Shown: piece by piece, positions 37,879-48,234 of the stretch | Layout of the letters: every line of letters starts with the position of its first letter | How positions within the stretch are numbered: the stretch's first letter is position 1 | NCBI GenBank assembly: GCA_013368795.1 | Contig: JABFXX010000184.1 | Span: forward strand, 1 to 64,000 | DNA: 64,000 nt | From: Kofleriaceae bacterium | GTDB taxonomy: Bacteria > Myxococcota_A > Polyangia > Haliangiales > Haliangiaceae | Reading direction: 5' to 3' | Translations under genes and position numbers: made by a program | Notes under the pieces: model-generated | The model's database searches: none | What the model saw: the letters and a program-made list of their open reading frames with translations, nothing else | Told to the model about the DNA's origin: nothing

Positions 37879-39087
37879 ATGCGCACCACGACGATCCTCG
37901 CCAGCCTCCTCGTCGTCGCTCCCTCGCTCGCGTTCGCGGACCGCGACGACATCTATCTGTCGCCGCCGACGGACGCGCAGATCACGTTCGCGCGGAAGCT
38001 TTTACCTCCAACGAATCAGCCCGTCGCGGCCGTCGCGCAGAGTCGGATTATCTATCTGAATCACACCGGCATCACGCTCACGCCGGGCAACGATGATTCG
38101 CGGACCAACAAGTCGTCGATCATCAACTCGCAGAAGACCGTACCGGCGTGGAACACGAGCGCCGCGAACTGGGCCGCGACGGTCGCGTGCATGAAGGACA
38201 TGTTCGCGCGCTGGGACGTCACCGTCACCGACGTCAATCCCGGCAACGTGCCGCACATGGAGGCCGTATTCGGCGGTTCGCCGCAGAACATCGGAATGCA
38301 GGCGGGCGTCGGCGGTGTGTCACCGTTCACCGAGGACTGCGGGATCATCGAGAACTCGATCGTGTTCACGTTCACGAACGTGTTCCCCGATGACCCGCAG
38401 ACGGTCTGCGAGGTGATGGCCCAGGAAGTCGCGCACAGCTACGGCCTCGACCACGAGATGCTCGCGTCGGATCCGATGACGTACCTGAACTACAACGGCG
38501 ACCGTACGTTCAAGGATCAGACGGTGTCGTGCGGCGAATATCAGGCGCGGCAGTGCGGCATCGGCGGCTCGGTGTGCCGGGCAAACCAGAACTCGGTGCA
38601 GCTCCTCAACCAGCGGCTCGGCATCGCCGACAACGTCGCGCCGACGCTCGGCATCACGAGCCCGCAGGACGGCTCGACCGTCGAGCCCGGCTTCTCCGTC
38701 GCCGCGATGGCGAGCGACAACATCGCGGTCACGAATGCGACGCTGCTCGTCGACGATCAGCCGGTGACGATGACGCCGGGCGCGGGGCCGTACACGTTCG
38801 CGACCGACGCGCTCCTCGCGGAGGGCCCGCACTCGATCACGGTCGAGGTCACCGATGGCCGCAACGAGCAGAGCCAGACGATCCACATCACCGTCGCGAA
38901 GGCCGGCACCGGAAGCGGCAGCGGCAGCGGGTCCGGCAGCGACACCGACGGCGACGGCAATCCCGACGATGGCGCCGACGGAAACGGCGGCGGCGATGGC
39001 GGGCTCGGAGGCGGTTGCTCGACCTCGGGAGGCGCCGGCCTGGCGCTTGGCCTGCTCGGCCTCGCCGTACGGCGCCGCCGGCGTTAA
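37879..39087 (+). CDS. secreted metzincin-like protein with MYXO-CTERM-type C-terminus
   Basis: Signal peptide; [15 protein letters not shown] (degenerate zinc motif); Ig-like region; Gly/Ser linker; [25 protein letters not shown] tail. Confidence 0.85.
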   Translation: MRTTTILASLLVVAPSLAFADRDDIYLSPPTDAQITFARKLLPPTNQPVAAVAQSRIIYLNHTGITLTPGNDDSRTNKSSIINSQKTVPAWNTSAANWAATVACMKDMFARWDVTVTDVNPGNVPHMEAVFGGSPQNIGMQAGVGGVSPFTEDCGIIENSIVFTFTNVFPDDPQTVCEVMAQEVAHSYGLDHEMLASDPMTYLNYNGDRTFKDQTVSCGEYQARQCGIGGSVCRANQNSVQLLNQRLGIADNVAPTLGITSPQDGSTVEPGFSVAAMASDNIAVTNATLLVDDQPVTMTPGAGPYTFATDALLAEGPHSITVEVTDGRNEQSQTIHITVAKAGTGSGSGSGSGSDTDGDGNPDDGADGNGGGDGGLGGGCSTSGGAGLALGLLGLAVRRRRR

Positions 39088-40094
39088 GGCGCGATCTCGC
39101 GGATGCTGCCGCGCTTGTAGACGAGACCGTCGGTCCCGACGCCGTCGCTGCGGAAGTAGATCGTCAGGTTCGGCTTGCCGCTCTCCGAGTCGGAGCGCGT
39201 CGCCGTCGAATTCAGGCGAACCGCAGGATCGACGCCGAGCTTGCATGGCGTGCCGCCGATGCCGAAGTTCGAGCCGTTATCGACGAGCTCGGAGAGCTTG
39301 GTCCACGTGCCGCCGTTCGCGCCGTCGGTCGTGTCCATGTACAGCTCCTGCTTCACGGTGCCGTCGGGCAGATCGTAGACGAGCTGCTTGTAGCCGATCC
39401 AGACGTTCTTCGGCATGCCGCCGGACCACAGCACCTGGCTCTTCACCGCGACCGAAGCCGGATGGCTCGTCTCCTTTTCGAAGTCGATGCGGCCGTCGTA
39501 GCGCATGCGCGCGTCGATGCCGCGCGTATCGCAGAGGTTCGTCGTCTCCTGGCCGATCGTGCCGTGGTTCGTGCGCGCCATCGCGACGAGCCCACCCCAG
39601 GGCGTGCCGCTGTCGGCGACGCGCATGAAGTACATCGTGATCTCGACGTTGCGCCACTGCTTCTGCAGCGCGGGATCGTGGACGTACATGCGCGGCGTCG
39701 AGCCGGAGATCTTCAATAGACCCTGGCCGTCGACCCGGTAGCTCGCATTGCCGTGGTTCGCGTCGAACCACGAGTCCGACGGATCGGCGCCCGTGAACGT
39801 GCGCGCGGCTCCGTTATCCCACTTCGAGAACCACTCCATGCCGCCTGTAACGGTCGGACGCAGCTTCGTGATGCCGAAGCGATCCGCCGCCGCTTGCTCG
39901 ACCGGCGCATCGACCGGTGGGTCGACCCGTGCATCGTGCCGTTTGTCGATCGACGAATCGATGTCCGTGTTCGCGTCGGGCTGGTCGTCTGTCGCGACCG
40001 GCCCCCCGTAGTCGGGCCCGCGCGTGTCATCCACCGGACCGCTGCACGCGGCCGCAAGAAGCACGATCGAGACGCACGAAAGTCGTGTGCTCAT
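39084..40094 (-). CDS. secreted lipoprotein, possible polysaccharide lyase/concanavalin-like fold
   Basis: Lipobox LLAAACSG, Asp-rich linker, aromatic beta-rich C-terminal domain; family assignment tentative. Confidence 0.65.
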   Translation of the reverse strand: MSTRLSCVSIVLLAAACSGPVDDTRGPDYGGPVATDDQPDANTDIDSSIDKRHDARVDPPVDAPVEQAAADRFGITKLRPTVTGGMEWFSKWDNGAARTFTGADPSDSWFDANHGNASYRVDGQGLLKISGSTPRMYVHDPALQKQWRNVEITMYFMRVADSGTPWGGLVAMARTNHGTIGQETTNLCDTRGIDARMRYDGRIDFEKETSHPASVAVKSQVLWSGGMPKNVWIGYKQLVYDLPDGTVKQELYMDTTDGANGGTWTKLSELVDNGSNFGIGGTPCKLGVDPAVRLNSTATRSDSESGKPNLTIYFRSDGVGTDGLVYKRGSIREIAP

Positions 40095-40211
40095 CACCCA
40101 CGGCCTCAATAACAGCTCGATTCGAGCGGGTCTATTGGGTGTATCCCCGAGGCCGACTACCACCTTGATCACGACACGTTGCGAGCCGACGTGTCGCGTT
40201 ACCTACACTGC

Positions 40212-40958
40212 CTACTCTGTCTCCATCGACGTTTCCCACCCGTCGTAGTCGCCGCCGTCGGGTGCCGCGAGGTCGACGAGCTCCATCGCCACGGCGTGAA
40301 TGTGCTCGAGCTCGACCGGATCGACGCGATGGAGCTGCGCCCCGAATGGCAGCGCGCCGCCCTCGACCGTCGCCGCACGTTCGAGCTGAAACCCCGCCTC
40401 CTGTGCCGCGCGGACGAACCGATCGCGTGCCTCCGCGGTCGCGAAGTGCACCCAGTGATCGACGCGCCTCGGCTTGGTCAGGGCGTCACCTCGATCGGCG
40501 AGCGCCTGGACGACCCGCCGGTCCTCCATCCACATGCGCCGCTCTTCGTCCGGCAACAGGAACTCACGATAGAAGCCCCACGCTGGATCGGGCCGGATGT
40601 CGGCATACGTGCGGCGCTCGCCGAACACCTCGCGGAGCGACTGGAACGTGTCGGTGCGAGCGGCGGGTCCATAGAAGACGATCTCCCACTCTGCACGGCT
40701 CCGAATGCGTGCGACGTACACGAGTCCCCCGGACTCGGCGCGCAGGCACATCTCGTCTTCGAGCGCGTTGACCCTCTGTGCTTCGGCTGCGCTGCCCATG
40801 CCGTGATCCTCGGGTTCGACCATGGGAAGCCGGATCCGATAGAGCGTGTCCGCGTCGGCAGGCGGCTGGTCGTGCTCGTAGCGAAGGTTCAAGAAGATCG
40901 ATGCGGCGACGTGATCGATCTCGCACGGATAGAAGTCCCATTCGTCGGTCTCTGCCAC
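40212..40958 (-). CDS. DUF695 plus RraB-like (ribonuclease E inhibitor-like) protein
   Basis: N-terminal DEWDFYPCEIDHVAASIFLNL (DUF695-like); C-terminal ALADRGDALTKPRRVDHWVHFATAEARDRFVRAAQEAGFQLE (RraB-like). Confidence 0.65.
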   Translation of the reverse strand: MAETDEWDFYPCEIDHVAASIFLNLRYEHDQPPADADTLYRIRLPMVEPEDHGMGSAAEAQRVNALEDEMCLRAESGGLVYVARIRSRAEWEIVFYGPAARTDTFQSLREVFGERRTYADIRPDPAWGFYREFLLPDEERRMWMEDRRVVQALADRGDALTKPRRVDHWVHFATAEARDRFVRAAQEAGFQLERAATVEGGALPFGAQLHRVDPVELEHIHAVAMELVDLAAPDGGDYDGWETSMETE

Positions 40959-41169
40959 AGCGCGTCGACATTAGCATCTTCGAGCGACGTAACTTTGATT
41001 ACCCATCTGACTTCGGGCGTGAATCGCAATTTCGTTCAACACACGACTGTGCGCTGACGCTCGTGTCGCAGCCGCGACTTCGATTGATCACTGCTGACAG
41101 CAAATGGTCACGCCAATAAGTTGAGTAACTGATGCACTTCGCGCGATGACCTCCATCGGGAGGCAGTCC

Positions 41170-44100
41170 ATGCGAAGTAGGTTCGCGGTTCCGTGGGCCC
41201 TGGTGGCCCTCGTGTTGATGGTCTCGTTCGGGAGCGCACTGGCGCAGCCAAGGCCGAAGGGCAGGGAGGTCGCCGGCACCGTCGTCGATGCCGACCAGAA
41301 ACCGATCGCAAATGCGACGGTGACGGTCAGCGACGGCGGACCGAGCGCGGTCACCGCTGCAGACGGCACGTTCAAGCTCACCGGGGTCGCGACGACGAAT
41401 CTGGTCGTCGAGATCAAAGGCGATGGCTTCACGACGCGCACGATTCCTCTGCTCGCTGCGCCGACGGCGCTGTCGCTGCAGGTCGTGCTCGTCAAGCCGC
41501 CGCCGCCCGCGGAGGCACCGCAGCGCACCGTCGCCGGCGTCGTCACCGACGGCAAGCGCCAGCCGCTCGCGGATGCACGCGTCGTCGTGCGCGGCACGCA
41601 GCTCACCGCGACGACCGCCGCCGACGGTACGTTCGCGATCGCGGGCGTTCCTGCCGGTGAGCTGACGCTCGATGTCGAAGCCGCGAACCAGCCGCCGACC
41701 GCGTTCCCGGTCGGTGCCGACAAGACGGCCGTGGCGGTCGTCGTCGGCCAGGTCGAGCCAGCGGCGCCGCCGAAGCCGACGACGCGCACCGTGATCGGTC
41801 GCGTGCTCGACCCCGAAACCGGCGAGCCCGTCGTCGCCGCACAGATCCTCGTGCCCGCCACCGGCGCGGTGATCTTCACCGAGGCCGATGGCTCGTACGC
41901 GATCCCAGACGCGCCGGCCGAGAAGTTCGTGATGGAAGTCAGCGCCGGTGAGCGCGAGACGCGCACGCTGGACGTTCCGGCGGGTCAGACGACGTACGAC
42001 GTCAAGCTCGCGATCGTGCAGGGCGAGCAGATCGTGATCGAGGGCCGTGCGCCCGCGATCCTCAAGACGAACCTCGCGAACGGCGCATCGGTCATCAGCG
42101 ACAAGGACCTCAACCGCGTCACCTCGGCGACGGTCGACGGCGCGATGCAGGGCAAGCTCGCCGGTGCGAACCTCCAGTTCAACTCGGGCGCGCCGGGCGG
42201 TGGTGCTCAGCTCCGCCTGCGCGGTATCTCGACGATCAACGGTCAGTCCTCGCCGCTGTACGTGGTCGACGGCGTGATCATCTCCAACGTCGCGGTTCCC
42301 TCCGGCGCAAACGCGATCACCGCGGCCGCTGCCGGCGGTAACGCCTCGAACCAGGACAACGCGGTCAACCGTCTGGCCGACCTCAACCCGAACGACATCG
42401 AGAACGTCGAGGTGCTGAAGGGCGCCTCGGCCGCCGCGCTGTACGGTTCGAAGGCCGCAAACGGCGTCGTCGTCATCACGACGAAGCGCGGCCGCAACGG
42501 CGAGAACAAGGTCGAGGTCACCCAGCGCTTCGGCATGGCGCAGGTGTCGAACACACTCGGTTCGCGCCACTTCGATTCGGCGCAGGAAGTGATGGACGCG
42601 TTCGGCGCGATGTCGCCGCTCGTCAACATCTATAACGAAGCGGGTGGCCGCACGTTCGATCACGAAGCCGAGATCACGCGCACCGCGTTCACGACCGAGA
42701 CGGTCGCGAGCGCGTCGGGTGGCGTCGAGAAGGGCAACTACTACGGCTCGGTGCTCGTCCGCGACGAACCCGGCGTCGTCATCGGCACGTTCTACAAGAA
42801 GCAGACCGGACGCGTCGCCGTCGGCTACAAGCTCGGCGAGCGCGTGAATCTCTCGTTCACCGCGAACCTGCTCCACTCGACGTCGGATCGCGGCCTGACG
42901 AACAACGACAACACCGGCACGTCGTACTACGTCGCGCTGTCGGGCACGCCGAGCTTCGTCGATCTCACCAAGAAGAACGGCGTCTTCCCGGCGAACCCGG
43001 CCATCGGCAGTGGCACGAACCCGCTGCAGTCGGTCGAGCTGCTCCAGAACCGCGAAGACGTGTGGCGCTTGATCGGCGGTGGCAACCTCTCGATCGACGC
43101 CTACAAGTCGAAGACCAGCAACGTCCGCCTGCTCGGCAACTTCGGCGCCGATAGCTTCACGCAGAAGAACAACCTGCTGTCGCCGCCCGAGCTGTTCTAC
43201 GAACCGACCGACGGCCTGTCGGGTACGTCGATCGACGCGACGACGTCGAACCTCAACTGGAACAGCGGCGCCGGTATCACGTGGGGCTACACCCCGGAGG
43301 ACAAGAAGTTCGAGAGCGCGCTGTCGGCCGGTCTCACCTACGAGAGCGTCGATCTCAACTCGGTCTACGTCACGGCGCAGAACCTCACCGCCGGTCAGCC
43401 GAGCGTCGACTCCGGTACCTCGGTCAACATCCAGCAGAACCGTCTCCGCACGAAGGACAGCGGCCTCTACTTGCAGGAAGAGCTCGCGCTACTCGACCGC
43501 AAGCTGAGCGTCCTCGGCGGCATCCTCGGTGAGCGCTCGAGCCTCAACGGCAACACCGAGAAGTACTTCTTCTATCCGAAGGTCGCCGCCGTCTACTCGC
43601 TGATCCAGAACGACAGCAGCGACGACAAGCCGGGCCCCAAGCCCGTGTTCGAGACCGTGCGCGTGCGTGGCGCATACGGCGAGGCAGGCAACCGCCCCAA
43701 CTACGGCCAGAAGTTCACCCCGCTCAACGCGACCGGCAACATCGACGGCAACGCGGGCATCGTGCTCGGTCTCAACGCCGGTGACTCGGACATCGAGCCC
43801 GAGCGCCAGCGCGAGGTCGAGGTCGGCACCGACATCGTGTCGCGCGACCAGCGCGTCGCCGCCGAGGTGACGATGTACCAGCGCAGCATCTCGAATCTGC
43901 TCCTCCAGCGCGCGCTGCCGACGTCGACGGGCTTCACGAACGAGTTCTTCAACGGCGGCTCGATGCGCAACCTCGGCCTCGAGATGGCGCTTCAGGTCCG
44001 TCCCGTCCAGGGCAAGGTCGACTGGACCTCGCGGGCGATTCTCACGCTGAACCGCTCGAACGTGACGAGCCTCCCCGACGGCATCGACAAGTTCGACGTC

Positions 44101-44673
44101 ACCGCGGTCGGCTTCGGCACGGGTCTCGGCGCGTATCGCATCGAGAAGGGCAAGAGCGCGACGCAGATCGTCTCGACGATCAACGAGGACGGCGACGTCG
44201 CCGTCGTCGGCAACGGCGAGCCCGACTTCCGCGTCGGCTGGTCGAACACCGTCACCGTCGATCGATTCACGTTCGGCTTGCTCCTCGACTGGCAGCAGGG
44301 CTCCGACATCATCAACCTGACGCGTCTCCTCTACGACGGCAGCAACAACTCGCCCGACAAGGAGGCCGCGGCGAAGCGCCTCGAGGCGCTCTCCAAGAAC
44401 GACTTCCGCCCGTACATCGAGGACGGCACGTTCGTGAAGCTGCGCGAAATCTCCGTCTCGTACGATCTGCCGAAGAAGCTGGCCGAGCAGATCGGCCCGC
44501 TCAAGACGCTGCAGTTCGGCCTCATGGCGCGCAACCTGCTGACGCTCACCAACTACAGCGGCCTCGATCCGGAAGTCTCGAACTTCGGAACGCAGCCGAT
44601 CGGACGCAACTACGACGTCGCCCCTTACCCGCCGAGCCGCAGCTTCTGGCTGTCGATCACGGCAGGACTGTGA
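41170..44673 (+). CDS. SusC/RagA-type TonB-linked outer-membrane protein with three N-terminal carboxypeptidase-regulatory-like domains
   Basis: VAGTVVDADQKPIANATVTV, VAGVVTDGKRQPLADARVVV and VIGRVLDPETGEPVVAAQI repeats; plug LRLRGISTINGQSSPLYVVDGVII; KGASAAALYGSKAANGVVVITTKRG. Confidence 0.92.
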   Translation: MRSRFAVPWALVALVLMVSFGSALAQPRPKGREVAGTVVDADQKPIANATVTVSDGGPSAVTAADGTFKLTGVATTNLVVEIKGDGFTTRTIPLLAAPTALSLQVVLVKPPPPAEAPQRTVAGVVTDGKRQPLADARVVVRGTQLTATTAADGTFAIAGVPAGELTLDVEAANQPPTAFPVGADKTAVAVVVGQVEPAAPPKPTTRTVIGRVLDPETGEPVVAAQILVPATGAVIFTEADGSYAIPDAPAEKFVMEVSAGERETRTLDVPAGQTTYDVKLAIVQGEQIVIEGRAPAILKTNLANGASVISDKDLNRVTSATVDGAMQGKLAGANLQFNSGAPGGGAQLRLRGISTINGQSSPLYVVDGVIISNVAVPSGANAITAAAAGGNASNQDNAVNRLADLNPNDIENVEVLKGASAAALYGSKAANGVVVITTKRGRNGENKVEVTQRFGMAQVSNTLGSRHFDSAQEVMDAFGAMSPLVNIYNEAGGRTFDHEAEITRTAFTTETVASASGGVEKGNYYGSVLVRDEPGVVIGTFYKKQTGRVAVGYKLGERVNLSFTANLLHSTSDRGLTNNDNTGTSYYVALSGTPSFVDLTKKNGVFPANPAIGSGTNPLQSVELLQNREDVWRLIGGGNLSIDAYKSKTSNVRLLGNFGADSFTQKNNLLSPPELFYEPTDGLSGTSIDATTSNLNWNSGAGITWGYTPEDKKFESALSAGLTYESVDLNSVYVTAQNLTAGQPSVDSGTSVNIQQNRLRTKDSGLYLQEELALLDRKLSVLGGILGERSSLNGNTEKYFFYPKVAAVYSLIQNDSSDDKPGPKPVFETVRVRGAYGEAGNRPNYGQKFTPLNATGNIDGNAGIVLGLNAGDSDIEPERQREVEVGTDIVSRDQRVAAEVTMYQRSISNLLLQRALPTSTGFTNEFFNGGSMRNLGLEMALQVRPVQGKVDWTSRAILTLNRSNVTSLPDGIDKFDVTAVGFGTGLGAYRIEKGKSATQIVSTINEDGDVAVVGNGEPDFRVGWSNTVTVDRFTFGLLLDWQQGSDIINLTRLLYDGSNNSPDKEAAAKRLEALSKNDFRPYIEDGTFVKLREISVSYDLPKKLAEQIGPLKTLQFGLMARNLLTLTNYSGLDPEVSNFGTQPIGRNYDVAPYPPSRSFWLSITAGL

Positions 44674-44684
44674 GGAGTACCACC

Positions 44685-46055
44685 ATGCGTAATACGTGCA
44701 TCCTCGTCCTCGCGGCCACACTGGCCGCAGCACCCGCCTGCGATCTCGATGTCGGTGATCTCAACAATCCCGGCATCGATCAGCTCGAAGACAACCCCAC
44801 GCCGTCCGGCGTCTCGTCGGCGTGCACCGGCCTCTTGATCGGTACGCGGCGCAACCACGCTGCCAACAACGGCTACGTCGTGCAGCTCGGTATCCTCGGT
44901 CGCGAAGCCTACGACTTCGATACCGCCGACCCGCGCTTCTTCACCGAGCTGCTCCAGGCCAAGCTCAACGCCGGCAGTCCGTTCGGCGGGAACTTCTGGC
45001 AGCTGCCGTACTCGAACATCCGCCTCGCAAACACGATCCTCAAGGCCGTCGAGAAGGTCAGCGAGTTCTCGGACACGGACAAGGCGGGCATCCGTGGCTT
45101 CTCGAAGTCCATCATGGCGCTCGATCTCCTCGAGGTGATCAACACGCGCGATGACATCGGCGCGGTGATCGACACCGACAAGGACATCCACGACCTGGGC
45201 GCGATCGCCACCAAGACCGAAGTCCTCGCGAAGATCGCGAGCCTGCTCGACGAGGGCGCGACGGATCTCGCCGGCGGTGGCGACGCGTTCGTGTTCCAGC
45301 TGTCGAGCGGCTTTGCCGACTTCGACACGCCGGAGACGTTCCGCAAGTTCAACCGCGCGCTTCGTGCACGCGTCGCGGCCTATCAGAAGGACTATGCGAC
45401 CGCGCTCACGGCGCTCGGCGAGTCGTTCATCACCGACACGGCGGTGAACCAGGCGGCACTCGACGTCGGCGTCTACTACTCGTACTCGACGGCGTCCGGT
45501 GACGCGACGAACGGTATGGTCAACCCGAACATCTTCGCGCATCCGTCACTGGCGACCGATGCCATGATGAATGGCACGACGAAGGACCTCCGCTTCACCC
45601 GCAAGGTCGAGACGACCGACTCGCAGGGCGGCGCGGGCGTGATGTCGGACCTCGCGTTCACGCTCTACAAGAGCCCGGACTCGCCGGTCGCGCTCATCCG
45701 CAACGAGGAGCTCCTCCTCCTGCGCGCCGAGGCGAAGTTCTTCACCAGCGACGTTCCGGGTGCGGTCGCCGATCTCAACATCGTGCGCACCGTCTCCGGT
45801 GGCCTCCAGCCGATCGCCGGCACGCCCGCCGAGGCGGCGTTCGTCACCGACCTCCTCTACGAGCGCGAGTTCTCGCTCCTCATGGAGGGCCATCGCTGGA
45901 TCGACTGGCGCCGGTTCGGAAAGCTCGACTCGCTGCCGCTCGACATGCCGACGGGCGACAACCCGCAGCACGTGCGCAACAAGCGCTACCCGATCCCGCA
46001 GGCCGAGTGCAATGCGCGGACGGGCGAGCCGCAGTGCGAGCTCGATAGCATCTGA
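44685..46055 (+). CDS. SusD/RagB-type outer-membrane lipoprotein
   Basis: Lipobox AAPACD; LIRNEELLLLRAEAKFFTSDVPGAVADLNIVR and LLYEREFSLLMEGHRWIDWRRFG motifs; directly downstream of SusC with SD GAGGAG. Confidence 0.92.
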   Translation: MRNTCILVLAATLAAAPACDLDVGDLNNPGIDQLEDNPTPSGVSSACTGLLIGTRRNHAANNGYVVQLGILGREAYDFDTADPRFFTELLQAKLNAGSPFGGNFWQLPYSNIRLANTILKAVEKVSEFSDTDKAGIRGFSKSIMALDLLEVINTRDDIGAVIDTDKDIHDLGAIATKTEVLAKIASLLDEGATDLAGGGDAFVFQLSSGFADFDTPETFRKFNRALRARVAAYQKDYATALTALGESFITDTAVNQAALDVGVYYSYSTASGDATNGMVNPNIFAHPSLATDAMMNGTTKDLRFTRKVETTDSQGGAGVMSDLAFTLYKSPDSPVALIRNEELLLLRAEAKFFTSDVPGAVADLNIVRTVSGGLQPIAGTPAEAAFVTDLLYEREFSLLMEGHRWIDWRRFGKLDSLPLDMPTGDNPQHVRNKRYPIPQAECNARTGEPQCELDSI

Positions 46056-46155
46056 GGCCTCGGTCGCAGCTGCGACTGCGACATCGCCGAACGCGAGCGG
46101 ATAGCAGACGAGTCGTCTGCGAGCGCCAACGGCGATGCTCGATGATGGGTCGAGC

Positions 46156-47121
46156 ATGCGTCGCTCGATCCTCATCCATCTCGGCCTCGCGTTGCTCGTC
46201 GTTGCGAGCGCGTGTCGTCGCGTAACGCACGAGTCGCAGGACAGCAGCGCACCGCCACCGGTCCTGCTGCCTCCGCCGATCCGCGCGGCTTTCGAGGCTG
46301 CGAATGCCCGGCCGGAGCCGTGGACCGTGACCGCGTACGACATCATGCCCGGCGATGCGGGTAGCGCCGCGGCACGATTCGAGACGTACGCGATCGATCG
46401 CACGATCAGGGTCCCATCGGCGCGCACCGCCGAGCTCGTCCGCTTGCTCGGCACGGACGCCGGATACCGCGCAGGTAAGACCGCATGTGGTGATACGACG
46501 TTGCCACCGCTGTTCGGAATTCGGGTCGCTCGCGGCCCGGTCAGCCTCGACCTCGTAGTCCGGTGCGGCAGCAGGGTTGCGCTCGCTGCTGCGGTGGACA
46601 ATCCCGCAGAAGGGAACCTGACCGAAGAGGCAATGAGGTTCGTCGAGAGCCTGCGCCCACCGCCACCGCCGCCGCCGCCCACGGTGAGCCATGTCCCGCC
46701 GCCTCCCTCGATCCGCGCAGCGTTCGGGGCGGCGAACGAGCGGTCCGAGCCGTGGACCGCGACCGCCTACGATCTCGTGCTCACCAAACGGCGCAGCCGC
46801 CGACCCCAGTTCGCGACGTTCACGATCAAGCGCACGATGTCCGTTCCGGCGCAGCGCATCGACGAGCTCGTTCGGTGGCTCAGCACCGACGCGGGGTACG
46901 TGAACGACGGCTACGCGTGCTGTCCAGTGGCCAGCTGGCCAAACGCGCTGGGGCTTCGGCTGGCGCGCGGGCCGGTCGTGCTCGACTTCGTGATCCAGTG
47001 CGGGCAGATCGCGCTCGGGGCTCCACCGACACTCGATGATGCCTCAGCCGTCGAGACCGGATACCTCGCCAGCGAGGTGATCCCCGTCCTTGCGAGCCTC
47101 TACAAACGCGGTTGCTCCTAG
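46156..47121 (+). CDS. lipoprotein with two tandem homologous domains joined by a poly-Pro linker
   Basis: IRAAFEAANARPEPWTVTAYD... and IRAAFGAANERSEPWTATAYD... repeats separated by PPPPPPPP; lipobox SAC. Confidence 0.75.
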   Translation: MRRSILIHLGLALLVVASACRRVTHESQDSSAPPPVLLPPPIRAAFEAANARPEPWTVTAYDIMPGDAGSAAARFETYAIDRTIRVPSARTAELVRLLGTDAGYRAGKTACGDTTLPPLFGIRVARGPVSLDLVVRCGSRVALAAAVDNPAEGNLTEEAMRFVESLRPPPPPPPPTVSHVPPPPSIRAAFGAANERSEPWTATAYDLVLTKRRSRRPQFATFTIKRTMSVPAQRIDELVRWLSTDAGYVNDGYACCPVASWPNALGLRLARGPVVLDFVIQCGQIALGAPPTLDDASAVETGYLASEVIPVLASLYKRGCS

Positions 47122-48122
47122 TAGTGCGCGAATAGATCGGTCAGCGCGACACGCGTGCGATTCCACATCTTGTCGAGCGTGACCTTGCCCATCCGGCGAT
47201 AGCCGAGCTCGGCGTCCCACACGGTGTCGTAGAGGCCGTTGTTGTTGAAGTCGGGCGCCGGGTACTCGATGAGTGCCGCCGGGACGCCTCGCGCGCGCGC
47301 CCACTGCGCGAACATGCCGACCGTCATGCTCGTGGTGCCGTGGAAGATGCCACCGAGCGTCGAGCCGCAGTTCATCACGCCATTCGACGCGGTGTAGCAG
47401 TACTTCGTCGGCTTGCCGGTGTAGCTCGCGTTGAACGAGCGCTGGAAGAAGCCACCGATCTTCGCGTCGCCGTAATACGTGTTGTACCAGCCGTGAAAGT
47501 CGATCGCGATCGTCGGCTTCACCTGCTCGAACAGATCGACGAGCAGGCGCTGCTCTTTCGACGTGTCGCTGCCGACGTTGCGGTTCATGTCCTTGCCTTG
47601 CGACTGGCAGCGGCCGTACGCACCCGCGCTCTCGCGCCAGTTGTTCGTGCCGTAGCGCATGCCGTCGGGGTTCGCGGTCGGAATGATGTAGACGGTCCAG
47701 CCCTTCAGCAGGTCGAGGTGGTTGCCGTAGTAGTCGATCGTGCTCTTCGCGATCGAGTACAGCGCGCGGCCGTCCTGCTTCCACGCGTCCTCGAACCCGT
47801 GGAGCGCGAACGTCAGGAACGCCTTCTTGCCGTTCGGGTTCGGCGGCGTGATCTGGTAGTAGACGAGCGACTGGCCCTTCACGCTCGTTCCGTACGTGTG
47901 GCTCTTCACGGCGGGCACGGTGGCAGCGATCGTGCCGATGTCTTCGGTGACATCGAACTCGACGTCGAGGTCGACATCGAGTGGATCGTCGGCGACGTCG
48001 GTCTGGTCGGGCGGGTCGACCTCCTCGCCGGACTCGTCGGGCGGGGACACCTCGTCGTCGGCCGGCATGGCACACGCCGCGGCGAGGAGGAGCGGGGCAA
48101 GGAGCAGGGCAGAGGTACGCAC
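47118..48122 (-). CDS. secreted M14-family zinc carboxypeptidase-like lipoprotein
   Basis: HGFEDAW, PTANPDGMRYGTN, KDMNRN, DFHGWYNTYYG motifs. Confidence 0.88.
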   Translation of the reverse strand: MRTSALLLAPLLLAAACAMPADDEVSPPDESGEEVDPPDQTDVADDPLDVDLDVEFDVTEDIGTIAATVPAVKSHTYGTSVKGQSLVYYQITPPNPNGKKAFLTFALHGFEDAWKQDGRALYSIAKSTIDYYGNHLDLLKGWTVYIIPTANPDGMRYGTNNWRESAGAYGRCQSQGKDMNRNVGSDTSKEQRLLVDLFEQVKPTIAIDFHGWYNTYYGDAKIGGFFQRSFNASYTGKPTKYCYTASNGVMNCGSTLGGIFHGTTSMTVGMFAQWARARGVPAALIEYPAPDFNNNGLYDTVWDAELGYRRMGKVTLDKMWNRTRVALTDLFAHY

Positions 48123-48234
48123 GCCGCATCATTCAGCAACCGACGTGCCGCGCCGAACTACATGCAATCGCACGGCAGTTCGCCGGCGATGTAGCGCCGG
48201 CCGTTACAGGTGCACACGGGGGTAGGCCGCGTGA

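Noticed and set aside
40999-42876. 625-aa minus-strand ORF
   Set aside because: Antisense to the well-supported SusC gene; biased composition with no motif.
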